Origin: Sandaracinaceae bacterium
GTDB taxonomy: Bacteria; Myxococcota_A; Polyangia; Polyangiales; Sandaracinaceae
DNA: 64,000 nt
Reading direction: 5' to 3'
NCBI GenBank assembly: GCA_019637095.1
Contig: JAHBWG010000039.1
Location: forward strand, 22,472-86,471
The position numbers were made by a program, and so were the translations under genes. Under the pieces are notes generated by a model that was given only the letters and a program-made list of their open reading frames with translations, was not told the DNA's origin and ran no database searches. Shown here one piece after another: positions 11,565 to 19,524 of the stretch (position 1 is its first letter; every line of letters starts with the position of its first letter).

Positions 11565-12376
11565 CCCGCGCCTCGCCGCCCGACGGGGCGACGCTGTTCG
11601 AGCCGGCGGGACACGTCCGCGCGCGCGCGGTCCTGCTCGGGCAGCGCATCGACACGCGCGGCCTCGAGCCCTGGCCGCACCAGCCGCTGGGCGTCCTCGA
11701 GCGCGAGCGCGGCTGGGTGCTCGCGTTCCCGTTCGGCGCGGCGGTGCTCGTCGGCGTGCCGGACGAGGATCGCGCCGCGGCGCTCGCCGCGCTCGGATCG
11801 CGCGTGCGCGAGCCGCTCGAGGACGCCGAGCGCGAGGACGTCGAGCTCCTGCTCGACCCGGCCGCGCCCGGCGTGGTCGACGAGCGCGGGCGCATTCGGC
11901 TCGCCGACGCGAGCGTCGAGCGCGTCGCGGTGGTCGCGAGCGTGCTGGCCAAGAGCGTGCTCCTCGCGCACTACGAGGCGCGCGCGCAGGCCGCGATGGA
12001 GCGCGTGGAGGACCTCGCGACGCGGCTGCGCGGCGGCGGGCGCCTGAAGGTCCGCAGCGACGCGCTCCTGCGCGAGATCGGCGACGCGCTGCTCGCGCAG
12101 AGCCGCACGATCGGGCGGGCGGAGGTCGCGGAGAAGCTCGAGCTGACGTGGGATCTGCCCGACGTCGATCGGCTCTACGAGCGGCTCGCCATCGAGTACG
12201 AGCTCGACGATCGCGACCGCGTGCTCCACCGCAAGCTCGAGCTCGTCGACCGCACCGCGACCATCTACCTCGAGCTCATCCGCACGCGGCAGTCGCTGCG
12301 CCTCGAGTGGTACATCGTCGGGCTCATCCTCGTGGAGGTCGTCCTCTACGTGTACGACCTCGTCGTGAAGGCGTAG
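11561..12376 (+). CDS. RMD1/YagE family (DUF155) membrane protein
   Basis: The 271-residue protein fits the RMD1/sif2/YagE family, whose yeast members sit in membranes but whose biochemical role is unknown. The N-terminal half is a mixed domain with LERERGWVLAFPFGAAVLVG. The central helices include VASVLAKSVLLAHYE and LLREIGDALLAQ. The C-terminal part has IYLELIRTRQSLRLEWYIVGLILVEV, which is the family signature and ends in a single hydrophobic segment, so the bulk of the protein is probably soluble and membrane-anchored at its C-terminus. The GTG start overlaps the thioredoxin stop (GTGA). It converges on the stress-protein gene. Confidence 0.75.
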   Translation: MTRASPPDGATLFEPAGHVRARAVLLGQRIDTRGLEPWPHQPLGVLERERGWVLAFPFGAAVLVGVPDEDRAAALAALGSRVREPLEDAEREDVELLLDPAAPGVVDERGRIRLADASVERVAVVASVLAKSVLLAHYEARAQAAMERVEDLATRLRGGGRLKVRSDALLREIGDALLAQSRTIGRAEVAEKLELTWDLPDVDRLYERLAIEYELDDRDRVLHRKLELVDRTATIYLELIRTRQSLRLEWYIVGLILVEVVLYVYDLVVKA

Positions 12377-12379
12377 TCG

Positions 12380-12826
12380 TCAAGGCGCGCGCGGCAGCGG
12401 GACCACGAGCACGGGGCAGCGCGCGAGGCGCACGACCTTCTCCGCGACGCTCCCGATCAGGAAGCGCGTGAGCCCCGTCCGCCCGTGCGTCGCGATCACG
12501 ATGACGTCGTCCGGCTCGGCGAGCCCGGTGATCGCGCGCGCGGGCGAGCGATCGTGGAGGATCTTCGTCTCCACCTCGAGGCCCTCGAACAGCTCGCCTA
12601 CGATCACGTCGAGCTGATCGCGCAGGCCCGCCTCGATCGACTCGACGAGGGAGGTGTTCTCCGCCGCGACGCTGCGCAGGAGCGGGTCGTGGAGCTCGAG
12701 CGCCGCGCGATCCCACACGTGCACCAAGACGACGGGGGCGCCGAGCGGCGCGGCGTGCTCGCGCGCCGCGATCAGCCCGGCGCGAGAGGGCTCGGAGAAG
12801 TCGGTGGGGGCGATCACGCGGGTCAT
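12380..12826 (-). CDS. Universal stress protein (UspA family)
   Basis: This single-domain, 148-residue universal stress protein is a nucleotide-binding cytosolic protein of the Rossmann-like USP fold. It starts MTRVIAPTDFSEPS and ends with VIATHGRTGLTRFLIGS, the ATP-binding loop in which the family glycine before TH is alanine. VVLVHVWDRA follows strand 2. It is close in sequence to the second stress-protein gene at 14272 on the opposite strand. It lies 11 bases after the DUF302 gene and is probably co-transcribed with it. Confidence 0.9.
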   Translation of the reverse strand: MTRVIAPTDFSEPSRAGLIAAREHAAPLGAPVVLVHVWDRAALELHDPLLRSVAAENTSLVESIEAGLRDQLDVIVGELFEGLEVETKILHDRSPARAITGLAEPDDVIVIATHGRTGLTRFLIGSVAEKVVRLARCPVLVVPLPRAP

Positions 12827-12837
12827 CGGCGCCGACC

Positions 12838-13221
12838 CTACACCCTCTCGAGGGCGGTACGAAGCCGCTCGCGCACCTCGCGCGCGAGCGCCTCGAGCGC
12901 GGGCTCGCCGGCCGGCAGCAGCGCGACGGGATCGACCGCCTCGATCACGGTCTTGCCGTGGTCGTCCTCGTACAGCACGACGTTGCACGGCAGGAGCGTG
13001 CCGACCTGGAGCGAGGCGCTCAGCGCGCGGTGCGCGAAGCCCGGGTTGCAGGCGCCGAGGATCACGTAGCGCCGGAAGTCGACGCCGAGCTTCGCCGCGA
13101 GCGTCGCGCGGACGTCGATCTCGGTCAGCACGCCGAACCCCTGCTCCGCGAGCGCCTCGCGCACGCGCCGGTCGGCCTCGTCGAACGCGCGATCGCTCAC
13201 GCGCCGTAGCTCCGTCGTCAT
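12838..13221 (-). CDS. DUF302 domain protein
   Basis: This 127-residue protein matches the DUF302 family, small TBP-like alpha/beta proteins often found beside stress or redox genes. Signature blocks are LAEQGFGVLTEIDVRATLAAK, YVILGACNPGFAHRAL and LLPCNVVLYED. The cysteine in GACNP is the conserved one. Biochemical function is unknown. It is the first gene of a two-gene minus-strand unit with the universal stress protein 11 bases downstream. Confidence 0.85.
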   Translation of the reverse strand: MTTELRRVSDRAFDEADRRVREALAEQGFGVLTEIDVRATLAAKLGVDFRRYVILGACNPGFAHRALSASLQVGTLLPCNVVLYEDDHGKTVIEAVDPVALLPAGEPALEALAREVRERLRTALERV

Positions 13222-13312
13222 CGCGTCACCTCCGCGCTCGACGTACGTCCCCGCCCGCCGGTCGCAACCCACCGCCGTTGCCGCGCGGCCCCCGGGGCCT
13301 AGGTGAGATCGC

Positions 13313-13531
13313 ATGGACACGACCGGCGCGGACGACGACCTCGAGCTCGATCTCGCGATCTGCACCGCCTGCGGAGCCGACATCACCGACGAGGCGAGCG
13401 CGTACGGGATCCCGAACGGGGAGTGGCTCTGCCTGGGCTGCGCGGTCGCGCGCGGGGGCCGCTTCGACGCGGGCGACGAGCGCTGGCTCGCGGCGCCGGA
13501 CCTCGAGGGGCTCGCGCTCCGACCCAGCTGA
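13313..13531 (+). CDS. Small zinc-ribbon protein
   Basis: This 72-residue acidic protein has two cysteine pairs, ICTACGADI at about residues 16-24 and WLCLGCAVARGG at about 43-54, that could bind one zinc ion. The remainder is acidic (DDDLELDLA) with no membrane segment. I do not recognise a family. It could be a small regulator or a protein-binding adaptor. A direct repeat GCTCCGACCCA occurs twice five bases apart across its 3' end (13516-13526 and 13532-13542), with the stop codon lying between the copies. Confidence 0.6.
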   Translation: MDTTGADDDLELDLAICTACGADITDEASAYGIPNGEWLCLGCAVARGGRFDAGDERWLAAPDLEGLALRPS

Positions 13532-13606
13532 GCTCCGACCCAACTCATCCGCCGCCGGCGGCCGGCGCGCTCGATCAATCGACCGTCAACGAGCCAGACT
13601 GAGCCC

Positions 13607-14254
13607 ATGAGCGACCCGCCCGAGCTCGCCGACCTGCGCCGGCCCTCCCGCGATCGGCCGCTCGATCCGGAGGCCCTGCCGCGCGAGCCCATGGAGATCC
13701 TCCGCCTCTGGTACGGAGAGGCCCGCGAGGCCGGGCTCGTCGAGCCGAACGCGCTCGTGCTCGCGACGGTAGACGCGGACGGACAGCCCTCGACGCGCGC
13801 GGTCTTGATGAAGTACCTCGACGCCGACGGACCGGTGTTCTTCACGAACTACGAGAGCCGCAAGGCGCGCGACATCGCCGGCTCGCCGCGCGTGAGCGCG
13901 CTCTTCTTCTGGCCGGCGCTCGAGCGCCAGCTCCAGATCCGCGGGGTCGCGGAGCGCGTCGGCAAAGCGGAGTCGCTGCGCTACTTCCTGCGGCGCCCGC
14001 GCGAGAGCCAGATCGGCGCCTGGGTGAGCCACCAGAGTCGGGTCGTCTCGTCGCGCTCGCTGATCGAGGCGAAGTTCGACGAGATGAAGCGCAAGTTCGC
14101 CGCGGGCGACGTCCCCCTCCCCTCGTTCTGGGGCGGCTATCGCGTTCGGCCCGTCGAGGTCGAGCTGTGGCAGGGGCGCGCGCACCGCCTGCACGACCGC
14201 TTCCTCTACACGCGAGACGGCGAGGGCTGGCAGTTCGCGCGGCTCGCGCCCTGA
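13607..14254 (+). CDS. pdxH: Pyridoxine/pyridoxamine 5'-phosphate oxidase
   Basis: PdxH is the FMN enzyme that oxidises PNP or PMP to pyridoxal 5'-phosphate. The 215 residues carry the family pattern: N-terminal LADLRRPSRDRPLDPEALP, then PNALVLATVDADGQPSTRAVLMKYLDADGPVFFTNYESRK, RQLQIRGVAERV, RPRESQIGAWVSHQS and the C-terminal WGGYRVRPVEVELWQGRAHRLHDRF with the substrate-binding arginines and histidine. Start and length match the family. It lies 17 bases before a universal stress protein gene. Confidence 0.96.
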   Translation: MSDPPELADLRRPSRDRPLDPEALPREPMEILRLWYGEAREAGLVEPNALVLATVDADGQPSTRAVLMKYLDADGPVFFTNYESRKARDIAGSPRVSALFFWPALERQLQIRGVAERVGKAESLRYFLRRPRESQIGAWVSHQSRVVSSRSLIEAKFDEMKRKFAAGDVPLPSFWGGYRVRPVEVELWQGRAHRLHDRFLYTRDGEGWQFARLAP

Positions 14255-14271
14255 GCGCTATGCTCTGCTCG

Positions 14272-14712
14272 ATGCGGCTCTTGCTGCCCACGGACTTCTC
14301 GGAGCCCTCCGGTCGCGGTGTCGAGGCGGGGGGCGCGCTCGCCCGCGCGCGCGGCGCCTCCGTCACCCTCGTGCACGTCTGGGATCCTGCCGCCGCGGGC
14401 GCGCCGCCCGCGACGCTCGGCTGGTCGCGCGACAAGCAAGACCGCCTGGTCGCCGAGATCCGCGCGCACCTCCTCGCGCGGCTCGACGACGAGCGCGAGC
14501 GCATCCCGAGCGGCGTGCCCGTCGAGCTCGCGCTCCTCGAGGACGCCTCGCCGGCGCGGGCGATCACACGTTTCGCGGCCGACGAGGGCTACGACCTCGT
14601 GGTGATCGCCACCCACGGCCGCACCGGCCCGATGCGCGCGCTGCTCGGGAGCGTGGCCGAGAAGGTCGTCCGGCTCGCGCGGACCCGCGTCCTCACCATC
14701 CCGACCCGGTGA
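14272..14712 (+). CDS. Universal stress protein (UspA family)
   Basis: This 146-residue USP-fold protein starts MRLLLPTDFSEPS and ends with VIATHGRTGPMRALLGSVAE, the ATP-loop region. It shares its start, its SPARAIT segment and its last 35 residues with the stress protein at 12380, so the two are recent paralogues or diverged under constraint. An in-frame ATG at 14260 would add four residues; I prefer 14272 because it aligns with the family N-terminus. It probably follows pdxH in one transcript and is four bases ahead of the phosphatidyltransferase gene. Confidence 0.9.
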   Translation: MRLLLPTDFSEPSGRGVEAGGALARARGASVTLVHVWDPAAAGAPPATLGWSRDKQDRLVAEIRAHLLARLDDERERIPSGVPVELALLEDASPARAITRFAADEGYDLVVIATHGRTGPMRALLGSVAEKVVRLARTRVLTIPTR

Positions 14713-14716
14713 GGGT

Positions 14717-15310
14717 GTGCGAGCCCGGCGCGAGCGCTCGATCCTCCTCGCCAACGGGCTGAGCCTGTCGCGCGTGCCGCTCGCCGCCGCCCTCTGGATC
14801 GCGCCGGACGTGCCCGCGTGGACGCTGTCGATCATCGCGGTCGCGGGCGTCACCGACGTGCTCGACGGCTGGGTCGTCCGCCGCGCGCGGCGCGAGGCGT
14901 GGGCCGGCGGGGACCCCGGCGCCTATGCGGCGCACGTCGCGCGCGGCGAGGTGATCGACGGGCTCGCCGACAAGATCTTCGTCGCCTCGGCCGTCCTCGC
15001 GCTGCTCGCGGTCGCGCACCCGCCGTGGTGGGCGCTCGGCGCGCTCGTCGCGCGCGAGCTCCTCTTGGTCCCTGCGCTGTCGATCTACCGCTTCCTCCCG
15101 GCGGCGCAGCGCGGCAAGGTCGACTTCACCGCCGGCTACGCGGGCAAGGCGGCGACGTTCTTCCAGCTCGCCGGCCTCGTCGCGGGGTTCCTCGGCAGCG
15201 CGCTGTTCGTCCCCGCCGCGGTCCTCGCCGGCGCCCTCGGCGCGCTCGCCGCGATCCTCTACGTCGCGCGGGCCGCCCGCGCCGCGCGCCCGGCCGAGCC
15301 GAGCGCGTGA
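14717..15310 (+). CDS. CDP-alcohol phosphatidyltransferase family protein
   Basis: This 197-residue integral membrane enzyme, with about five or six hydrophobic segments, transfers a phosphatidyl group from CDP-diacylglycerol to an alcohol. The catalytic motif is present as DVLDGWVVRRAR and GEVIDGLADK, giving the DxxDG..AR..GxxxD..D pattern. The spacing between its two halves is longer than usual because of an ~18-residue insert. PgsA-like phosphatidylglycerophosphate synthesis is possible, but the acceptor cannot be told. It starts with GTG four bases after the stress-protein stop and is followed by a hairpin repeat and terminator. Confidence 0.75.
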   Translation: MRARRERSILLANGLSLSRVPLAAALWIAPDVPAWTLSIIAVAGVTDVLDGWVVRRARREAWAGGDPGAYAAHVARGEVIDGLADKIFVASAVLALLAVAHPPWWALGALVARELLLVPALSIYRFLPAAQRGKVDFTAGYAGKAATFFQLAGLVAGFLGSALFVPAAVLAGALGALAAILYVARAARAARPAEPSA

Positions 15311-15338
15311 CGAGCGGCCGACGCCGCCATCGAGACCA

Positions 15339-15359
15339 GCCCGTCGCGCAGCGACGGGC
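15339..15359. repeat. REP-like palindrome, copy 1
   Basis: GCCCGTCGC, loop GCA, GCGACGGGC: a nine-base-pair hairpin followed by GTTGG. The same design (loop GCA, then GTTGG) occurs at 15445 with different but still pairing stem bases, so the fold rather than the sequence is kept. Confidence 0.6.
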
Positions 15360-15370
15360 GTTGGTCGAGG

Positions 15371-15402
15371 GGGCCCCATCGCCCCGCGATGGGGTCCGTT
15401 TT
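15371..15402 (+). terminator. Hairpin with T tail
   Basis: GGGCCCCATCGC at 15371-15382 pairs with GCGATGGGGTCC at 15386-15397 (12 bp, one G-T) around loop CCC, followed by GTTTTA. It fits an intrinsic terminator for the plus-strand phosphatidyltransferase gene and lies between the two REP-like palindromes. Confidence 0.6.
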
Positions 15403-15444
15403 ATGGGGGAAAGTGGAACAACCCCTCCGAAGACATCGAGGCCA

Positions 15445-15465
15445 GGCCATCGCGCAGCGATGGCC
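15445..15465. repeat. REP-like palindrome, copy 2
   Basis: GGCCATCGC, loop GCA, GCGATGGCC, again followed by GTTGG. It resembles copy 1 at 15339, including the preceding ATCGAG.CCAG, but with paired substitutions in the stem. The whole 15311-15500 stretch holds only these hairpins and the terminator; I see no gene. Confidence 0.6.
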
Positions 15466-15500
15466 GTTGGCGGGTCGAACGCGGCGCCCCTCCAGCAAGC

Positions 15501-15878
15501 TCAGTGGATCGCGTACGCGTGCTCGTGCACCTCGCGGATCCGTCCCATCACGACGTGGAACGACATCAGCACGTGCTCGGCGCCCGCCGCGCGCGGGCCG
15601 TCGCCGCCGCTGCGCGTCGTCTCCACGAAGACGTGGTCCGCCGTGCCGTACGCCGTCTGCCCGAGGAAGCGGTAGCCGCCGGAGAACCGCTCGCGCACCG
15701 CCGCGAGCATGCGCCGAATCTCCGCCTGACCGGTGTGCAGCCCCGCGTGTCCGAGCCACTGCGCCGCGCCCCACCGCGCGTCCTCTTCGAACCGCGTGAG
15801 GGCCGCGTCGAGATCGCCGCTCTGAATCGCCGCCAACGCCGACTCGACCACCTGGATGTTGCTCTGCGCCTGGTCCAT
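15501..15878 (-). CDS. NTF2/SnoaL-like protein
   Basis: This 125-residue soluble protein looks like the SnoaL/ketosteroid-isomerase-related NTF2 fold. It has an N-terminal helix pair with VVESALAAIQSGDLDAALTRF, then WGAAQWLGHAGLHTGQAEIR, VRERFSGGYRFLGQTAY and a final strand VLMSFHVVMGRIREVHEHAY. These proteins bind small hydrophobic ligands or act as isomerases or cyclases, but no catalytic set is clear. The ATG at 15878 is preceded by AGGAGG, which decides it over a start further upstream. It is divergent from the gene at 15958. Confidence 0.7.
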   Translation of the reverse strand: MDQAQSNIQVVESALAAIQSGDLDAALTRFEEDARWGAAQWLGHAGLHTGQAEIRRMLAAVRERFSGGYRFLGQTAYGTADHVFVETTRSGGDGPRAAGAEHVLMSFHVVMGRIREVHEHAYAIH

Positions 15879-15957
15879 GCCGTTCCTCCTGCACCGTCGC
15901 ACGTAGCCACCGCGGCGACGCGCGCCAGTGCGACCCCGCCCCTGCTACCGTTGGTGC

Positions 15958-17379
15958 GTGGCTTCGCCCAGGGAGCGGCTCCTCGACGCCATCGAGGCGT
16001 GGCAGCGCGAGCGCGCGCTCGAGCGCGTCGCGCGCTGGCGGCGCGACCCGAACGCGCTCGACGAGGCGGCGGTCGCGCGCCGCCACGCGCGGCTGCGCGG
16101 GCCGCGCGCGCGTGAGCTCTTCGAGGAGTGCGTGGAGCGCGGATCGCTCGACGACGGGGAGCGTCGCGCCGTCGTCGAGGCGCTCCGCGCCGCGCACCTC
16201 GCCGAGGCGCGGGCGGCCGGCGAGGCGCGGGTGCGCGCCGCGCTCGCCGCGCCCGTCGCGTTCGACTCGGACTTCCACGCGGGCGGCGCCCTGCTCGAGC
16301 GGCTCGGCGTACACCCGGACGGACGCGCGCGGCGCGCGATGATGCGCGCCCTCGAGCCGCTCTTCCTCGCGCTCTCGAACGCGCGGGCGGAGCGGGACGC
16401 GCGCGTGGCCGAGGCGGCGGAGACCGCCGCGTGGCTCCCGGCCGCGCCGACCGAAGACGCGGCGCTCGACGCCGACGCGCTCCTCGCCGCGACCGACGGC
16501 GCCTGGCAAGAGCTCCTCGCGCGGGTCGCCCACGCGGCGCGCGTCCCCACCGACGACATCGCCGACCTGCTCCACGCGCTGCGCGCGCCCGCGTGGGACG
16601 ACCTCGTCCCGCGGCGCACGCGCCCGCGGCGCGTCCTGGCCACCCTCGGGGATCTCTCCTTCGGGGACGCGCTCGCGCGCGGCGCGCGCGCCGAGCCGTC
16701 CGGCGACACGCTGCGGGCGGCGGTGGTCGTGGTCGAGCCGTCGCGCGACGTGCGCCTCGCCGCCGGCGTCGAGCTCGGGCTCGCCTCCGAGCGCGACTAC
16801 GCCGCCGCGCTCGTCCGCGCGGGCGCGCACCTCACGCAGCACCCTGCCCTGGCCGCCGTCACCCGGCGCTCGGCCGAGGAGAGCATCCCGCGCGCGCTCG
16901 GCGCGCTCGCGGCGCACCTCTACGCGGACCCACGGTTCGTCGCGCGCGCGTTCCCGTCGCTCTCCGCCAAGGAGCGCCGCGCCGCGGGCGAGCACTGCCT
17001 CGCGGTCGAGCTCTTCGAGCTGCGCACCGACGCCGCCGCGCACCTCGCGCGCCCGCACGCCGAGCGGCGCGCGTTCCCCGAGGTCGCGCGCGAGCTGCTG
17101 CGCCGCGCGCTCGGGGTCGACGCGAGCGCCTCGTTCGCCGCGGTGCTCGCCGGCGACGAGCGCGCGCGGGACCGCCTCGACGCCGCGCGGCACGCCGGCC
17201 CGCTCGCGGTCGCCCTGCGCGAGCGCTACGACGAGGACTTCTTCCGCAACCCGCGGGCCGCCGAGCCCTTGCGCCACGCCGCCTCCCGCGGCGCGACCCT
17301 CGGCGCGCGCGCGTGGGCCGACGAGCTCGGCGCGACCCCCGACGCGCTCCCCTCCCGCCTCGCCGAGCTGCTCGCCTGA
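15958..17379 (+). CDS. Hypothetical protein, long helical, 473 residues
   Basis: I do not recognise this protein. It is almost entirely alpha-helical by composition, rich in Ala, Arg, Leu and Glu, with no signal peptide, no membrane segment and no HExxH or other catalytic motif. A dense helix bundle lies around residues 95-160. A mixed segment RRTRPRRVLATLGDLSFGDALARGARAE lies near 225-250. The C-terminus has DEDFFRNPRAAEPLRHAASRGAT. The overall helix layout recalls oligopeptidase or M3-like folds, but without metal ligands this is weak. The GTG start has no strong ribosome site. A long nested palindrome follows its stop. Confidence 0.55.
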   Translation: MASPRERLLDAIEAWQRERALERVARWRRDPNALDEAAVARRHARLRGPRARELFEECVERGSLDDGERRAVVEALRAAHLAEARAAGEARVRAALAAPVAFDSDFHAGGALLERLGVHPDGRARRAMMRALEPLFLALSNARAERDARVAEAAETAAWLPAAPTEDAALDADALLAATDGAWQELLARVAHAARVPTDDIADLLHALRAPAWDDLVPRRTRPRRVLATLGDLSFGDALARGARAEPSGDTLRAAVVVVEPSRDVRLAAGVELGLASERDYAAALVRAGAHLTQHPALAAVTRRSAEESIPRALGALAAHLYADPRFVARAFPSLSAKERRAAGEHCLAVELFELRTDAAAHLARPHAERRAFPEVARELLRRALGVDASASFAAVLAGDERARDRLDAARHAGPLAVALRERYDEDFFRNPRAAEPLRHAASRGATLGARAWADELGATPDALPSRLAELLA

Positions 17380-17383
17380 GCGA

Positions 17384-17454
17384 GGGGACGATCCCCGTCA
17401 TCTCGTCATTCGCGGGCTGGCCCCGACAATGACGAGATGAAGAAGATCGTCCCC
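17384..17454. repeat. Nested perfect inverted repeats (71 bp)
   Basis: The outer arms GGGGACGATC (17384-17393) and GATCGTCCCC (17445-17454) enclose inner arms CATCTCGTCATT (17399-17410) and AATGACGAGATG (17428-17439). The two stems are separated by symmetric five-base internal loops and cap a 17-base loop. The inner arms are much less GC-rich than the surrounding genes. It lies between two plus-strand genes, with no T tract, so it is not a plain terminator. Confidence 0.75.
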
Positions 17455-17486
17455 GCCTCCGGCGCGTGAAGTAGGCTCGATCACGC

Positions 17487-18794
17487 ATGGACGCCAGCAT
17501 CCACGCCGAGCGCCGCCGGCAACTCCTCGAGCGCATGGGCGAGCGCGCGGTCGCCGTGATCGCGTCGACGCCGGTGAGCATCCGCAACAACGACGTCGAG
17601 CACGAGCACCGGCAGGACAGCGACCTCTACTACCTCACCGGGCTCGACGAGCCGGAGGCCGTGCTCGTCGTTTCGAGCGTGCACGAGGAGCACCGCGCCG
17701 TCCTGTTCGTGAGGCCGCGCAACCCGGAGCGCGAGATCTGGGACGGGCCGCGCGTCGGGGTCGACGGAGCGCGAGAGCACCTCGGGCTCGACGCGGCGTT
17801 CGAGGTCGCCGAGCTCGACGCCAAGCTCGGCGGCTACCTCGCGAACGCGGAGACGCTCTTCTACCGCGTCGGTCGCGACGCGGCGATGGACGCGCGCGTG
17901 CTCGCCGCCGTCGAGGGGACGCGCCGGCGCCACCGCTACGGGATCGGGTTCCCGACCGCGATCGTCGATCCCGCCGTGCACGTGCACGAGATGCGGCTCG
18001 TGAAGGAGCCCGGGGAGCTCGACGTCATGCGCCGCGCCGCCGCGATCACCGCCGAGGCGCACGACGCCGCGATGCGCGTCGCCCGCCCGGGCGCCTACGA
18101 GTACGAGGTCGAGGCGGAGATCCTGCGGGTGTTCCGGCAGCGCGGCTGCGAGCGCCCCGCGTACGGCGCGATCGTGGGGAGCGGACCGAACGCGACGATC
18201 CTGCACCACCGCAGAAACGATCGGCGCATGGCCGACGGAGACCTGCTGCTCATCGACGCGGGCTGCGAGCTCGAGTACTACGCGAGCGACGTCACGCGCA
18301 CGTTCCCGGTGAACGGGCGCTTCAGCGCGCCGCAACGCGCGCTCTACGACGTGGTGCTCGAAGCGCAGAAGAGGTGCATCGAGGCGGTGCGCCCCGGCGC
18401 CACCCTCCCCGACGTCCACGCGGTCGCGCTGCGCACCTTGACCGAGGGGCTGATCGTGCACGGCCTGATCGAGGCGCCGCTCGACGAGGCCCTCGAGAAG
18501 GAGCTCTACAAGCCCTTCTACATGCACCGGACCTCCCACTGGCTCGGCATGGACGTCCACGACGTCGGCCCCTACTACGACCGCGGCGCCGCGCGGCCGC
18601 TCGCGCCTGGCTACGTGCTCACGATCGAGCCGGGGATCTACGTCGCCGTCGACGCCGAGGTCGAGCCGAAGTGGCGCGGCATCGGCATCCGCATCGAGGA
18701 CGACGTCCTCGTCACGGAGGACGGGCAAGAGAACTTGACGGCTGCGATCCCGAAGGAGGCGGACGAGCTCGAGCGCCGGCTCGCCGCGCGGTGA
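17487..18794 (+). CDS. pepP: Xaa-Pro aminopeptidase (M24B)
   Basis: PepP is a dinuclear metallopeptidase that removes an N-terminal residue next to proline. The 435 residues carry an N-terminal creatinase-like domain (VIASTPVSIRNNDVEHEHRQ, DSDLYYLTGLDEPEAV) and the pita-bread catalytic domain. The metal ligands are visible: Asp in LIDAGCELEYYASDVTRTFP (two), His in MHRTSHWLGMDVHDVG, Glu in TIEPGIYV and Glu in IRIEDDVLV. Length matches E. coli PepP. It follows the nested palindrome and converges on the yggS end of the minus-strand operon; the 88 bases between hold nothing I recognise. Confidence 0.95.
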   Translation: MDASIHAERRRQLLERMGERAVAVIASTPVSIRNNDVEHEHRQDSDLYYLTGLDEPEAVLVVSSVHEEHRAVLFVRPRNPEREIWDGPRVGVDGAREHLGLDAAFEVAELDAKLGGYLANAETLFYRVGRDAAMDARVLAAVEGTRRRHRYGIGFPTAIVDPAVHVHEMRLVKEPGELDVMRRAAAITAEAHDAAMRVARPGAYEYEVEAEILRVFRQRGCERPAYGAIVGSGPNATILHHRRNDRRMADGDLLLIDAGCELEYYASDVTRTFPVNGRFSAPQRALYDVVLEAQKRCIEAVRPGATLPDVHAVALRTLTEGLIVHGLIEAPLDEALEKELYKPFYMHRTSHWLGMDVHDVGPYYDRGAARPLAPGYVLTIEPGIYVAVDAEVEPKWRGIGIRIEDDVLVTEDGQENLTAAIPKEADELERRLAAR

Positions 18795-18882
18795 GCGAGC
18801 CCCGCGGCGAGCCCCCTCCGTACGCCATCCTCGCGGGCGCGCGTCGCCGTCGTCGTCTACGCGCTGACGCGGTGAGCCGCGA

Positions 18883-19524
18883 TCACTCGCGCGGGCCGAA
18901 GATGGCGGTGCCGACGCGGACGATGGTCGCGCCCTCCTCGATCGCCGCCTCGAGATCCGCGCTCATCCCCATCGACAGCTCCGGCAGCCCCTGCGCCTCG
19001 GCGAGCGCCCGCAGCGCGCGGAAGTGCGGGCGCGGATCACCCTGGGCGGGCGGGATCGTCATCAGGCCGCGCAGGCGGACGTTCGGCGCGCCGCGCGCCG
19101 CCTCGACGAGCGCCGCGAGCTCCTCGACGGCGCAACCCGACTTGCTCGCCTCACGCGCGACGTCCACCTCGATCAAGACATCGACGGGCCCGCTCGCGCG
19201 CGCCGCGATCTCGTCGAGCAGCCGCCTCGAGTCGACCGTCTCGATCGTCGCGCCGGTGCCGAGCACCGCCTTGACCTTGTTGCGCTGGAGGTGCCCGATG
19301 AAGTGCCACTCGGCCCCCTCGACGAGGGCGGCCTTCTGGACGAGCTCCTGCGCGTAGTTCTCGCCGAAGATCCGCTGGCCCGCGTCCATCGCCTCGCGCA
19401 CCGCCTCCGCGGGGTGTCGCTTGGACACCGCGACGAGGGTCACCGCCGCGGGATCACGGCCCGCGCGCTCGCACGCGCGTGCGATCCGCGCTCGCACCGC
19501 CGCCAGGCGCGCCGCGATCGTCAC
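18883..19524 (-). CDS. yggS: PLP homeostasis protein, YggS/PROSC family
   Basis: This 213-residue alanine-racemase-fold protein binds pyridoxal phosphate through the lysine in TLVAVSKRHPAEAV and helps keep free PLP in balance. The family blocks IFGENYAQELVQK, WHFIGHLQRNKVK, SGCAVEELAAL, LRGLMTIPP and LSMGMSADLEAAI are all present. It has no C-terminal racemase domain, as expected. The GTG start overlaps the maf stop (GTGA). It is the last gene of the five-gene minus-strand operon; its position here is common in bacteria near cell-envelope genes but gives no functional clue. Confidence 0.95.
   Translation of the reverse strand: MTIAARLAAVRARIARACERAGRDPAAVTLVAVSKRHPAEAVREAMDAGQRIFGENYAQELVQKAALVEGAEWHFIGHLQRNKVKAVLGTGATIETVDSRRLLDEIAARASGPVDVLIEVDVAREASKSGCAVEELAALVEAARGAPNVRLRGLMTIPPAQGDPRPHFRALRALAEAQGLPELSMGMSADLEAAIEEGATIVRVGTAIFGPRE

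Noticed and set aside
12838..13845. DUF302 frame extended upstream to a start at 13845
   Set aside because: The extra 200 residues overlap two plus-strand genes and are low-complexity; the DUF302 domain begins right at the Met at 13221.
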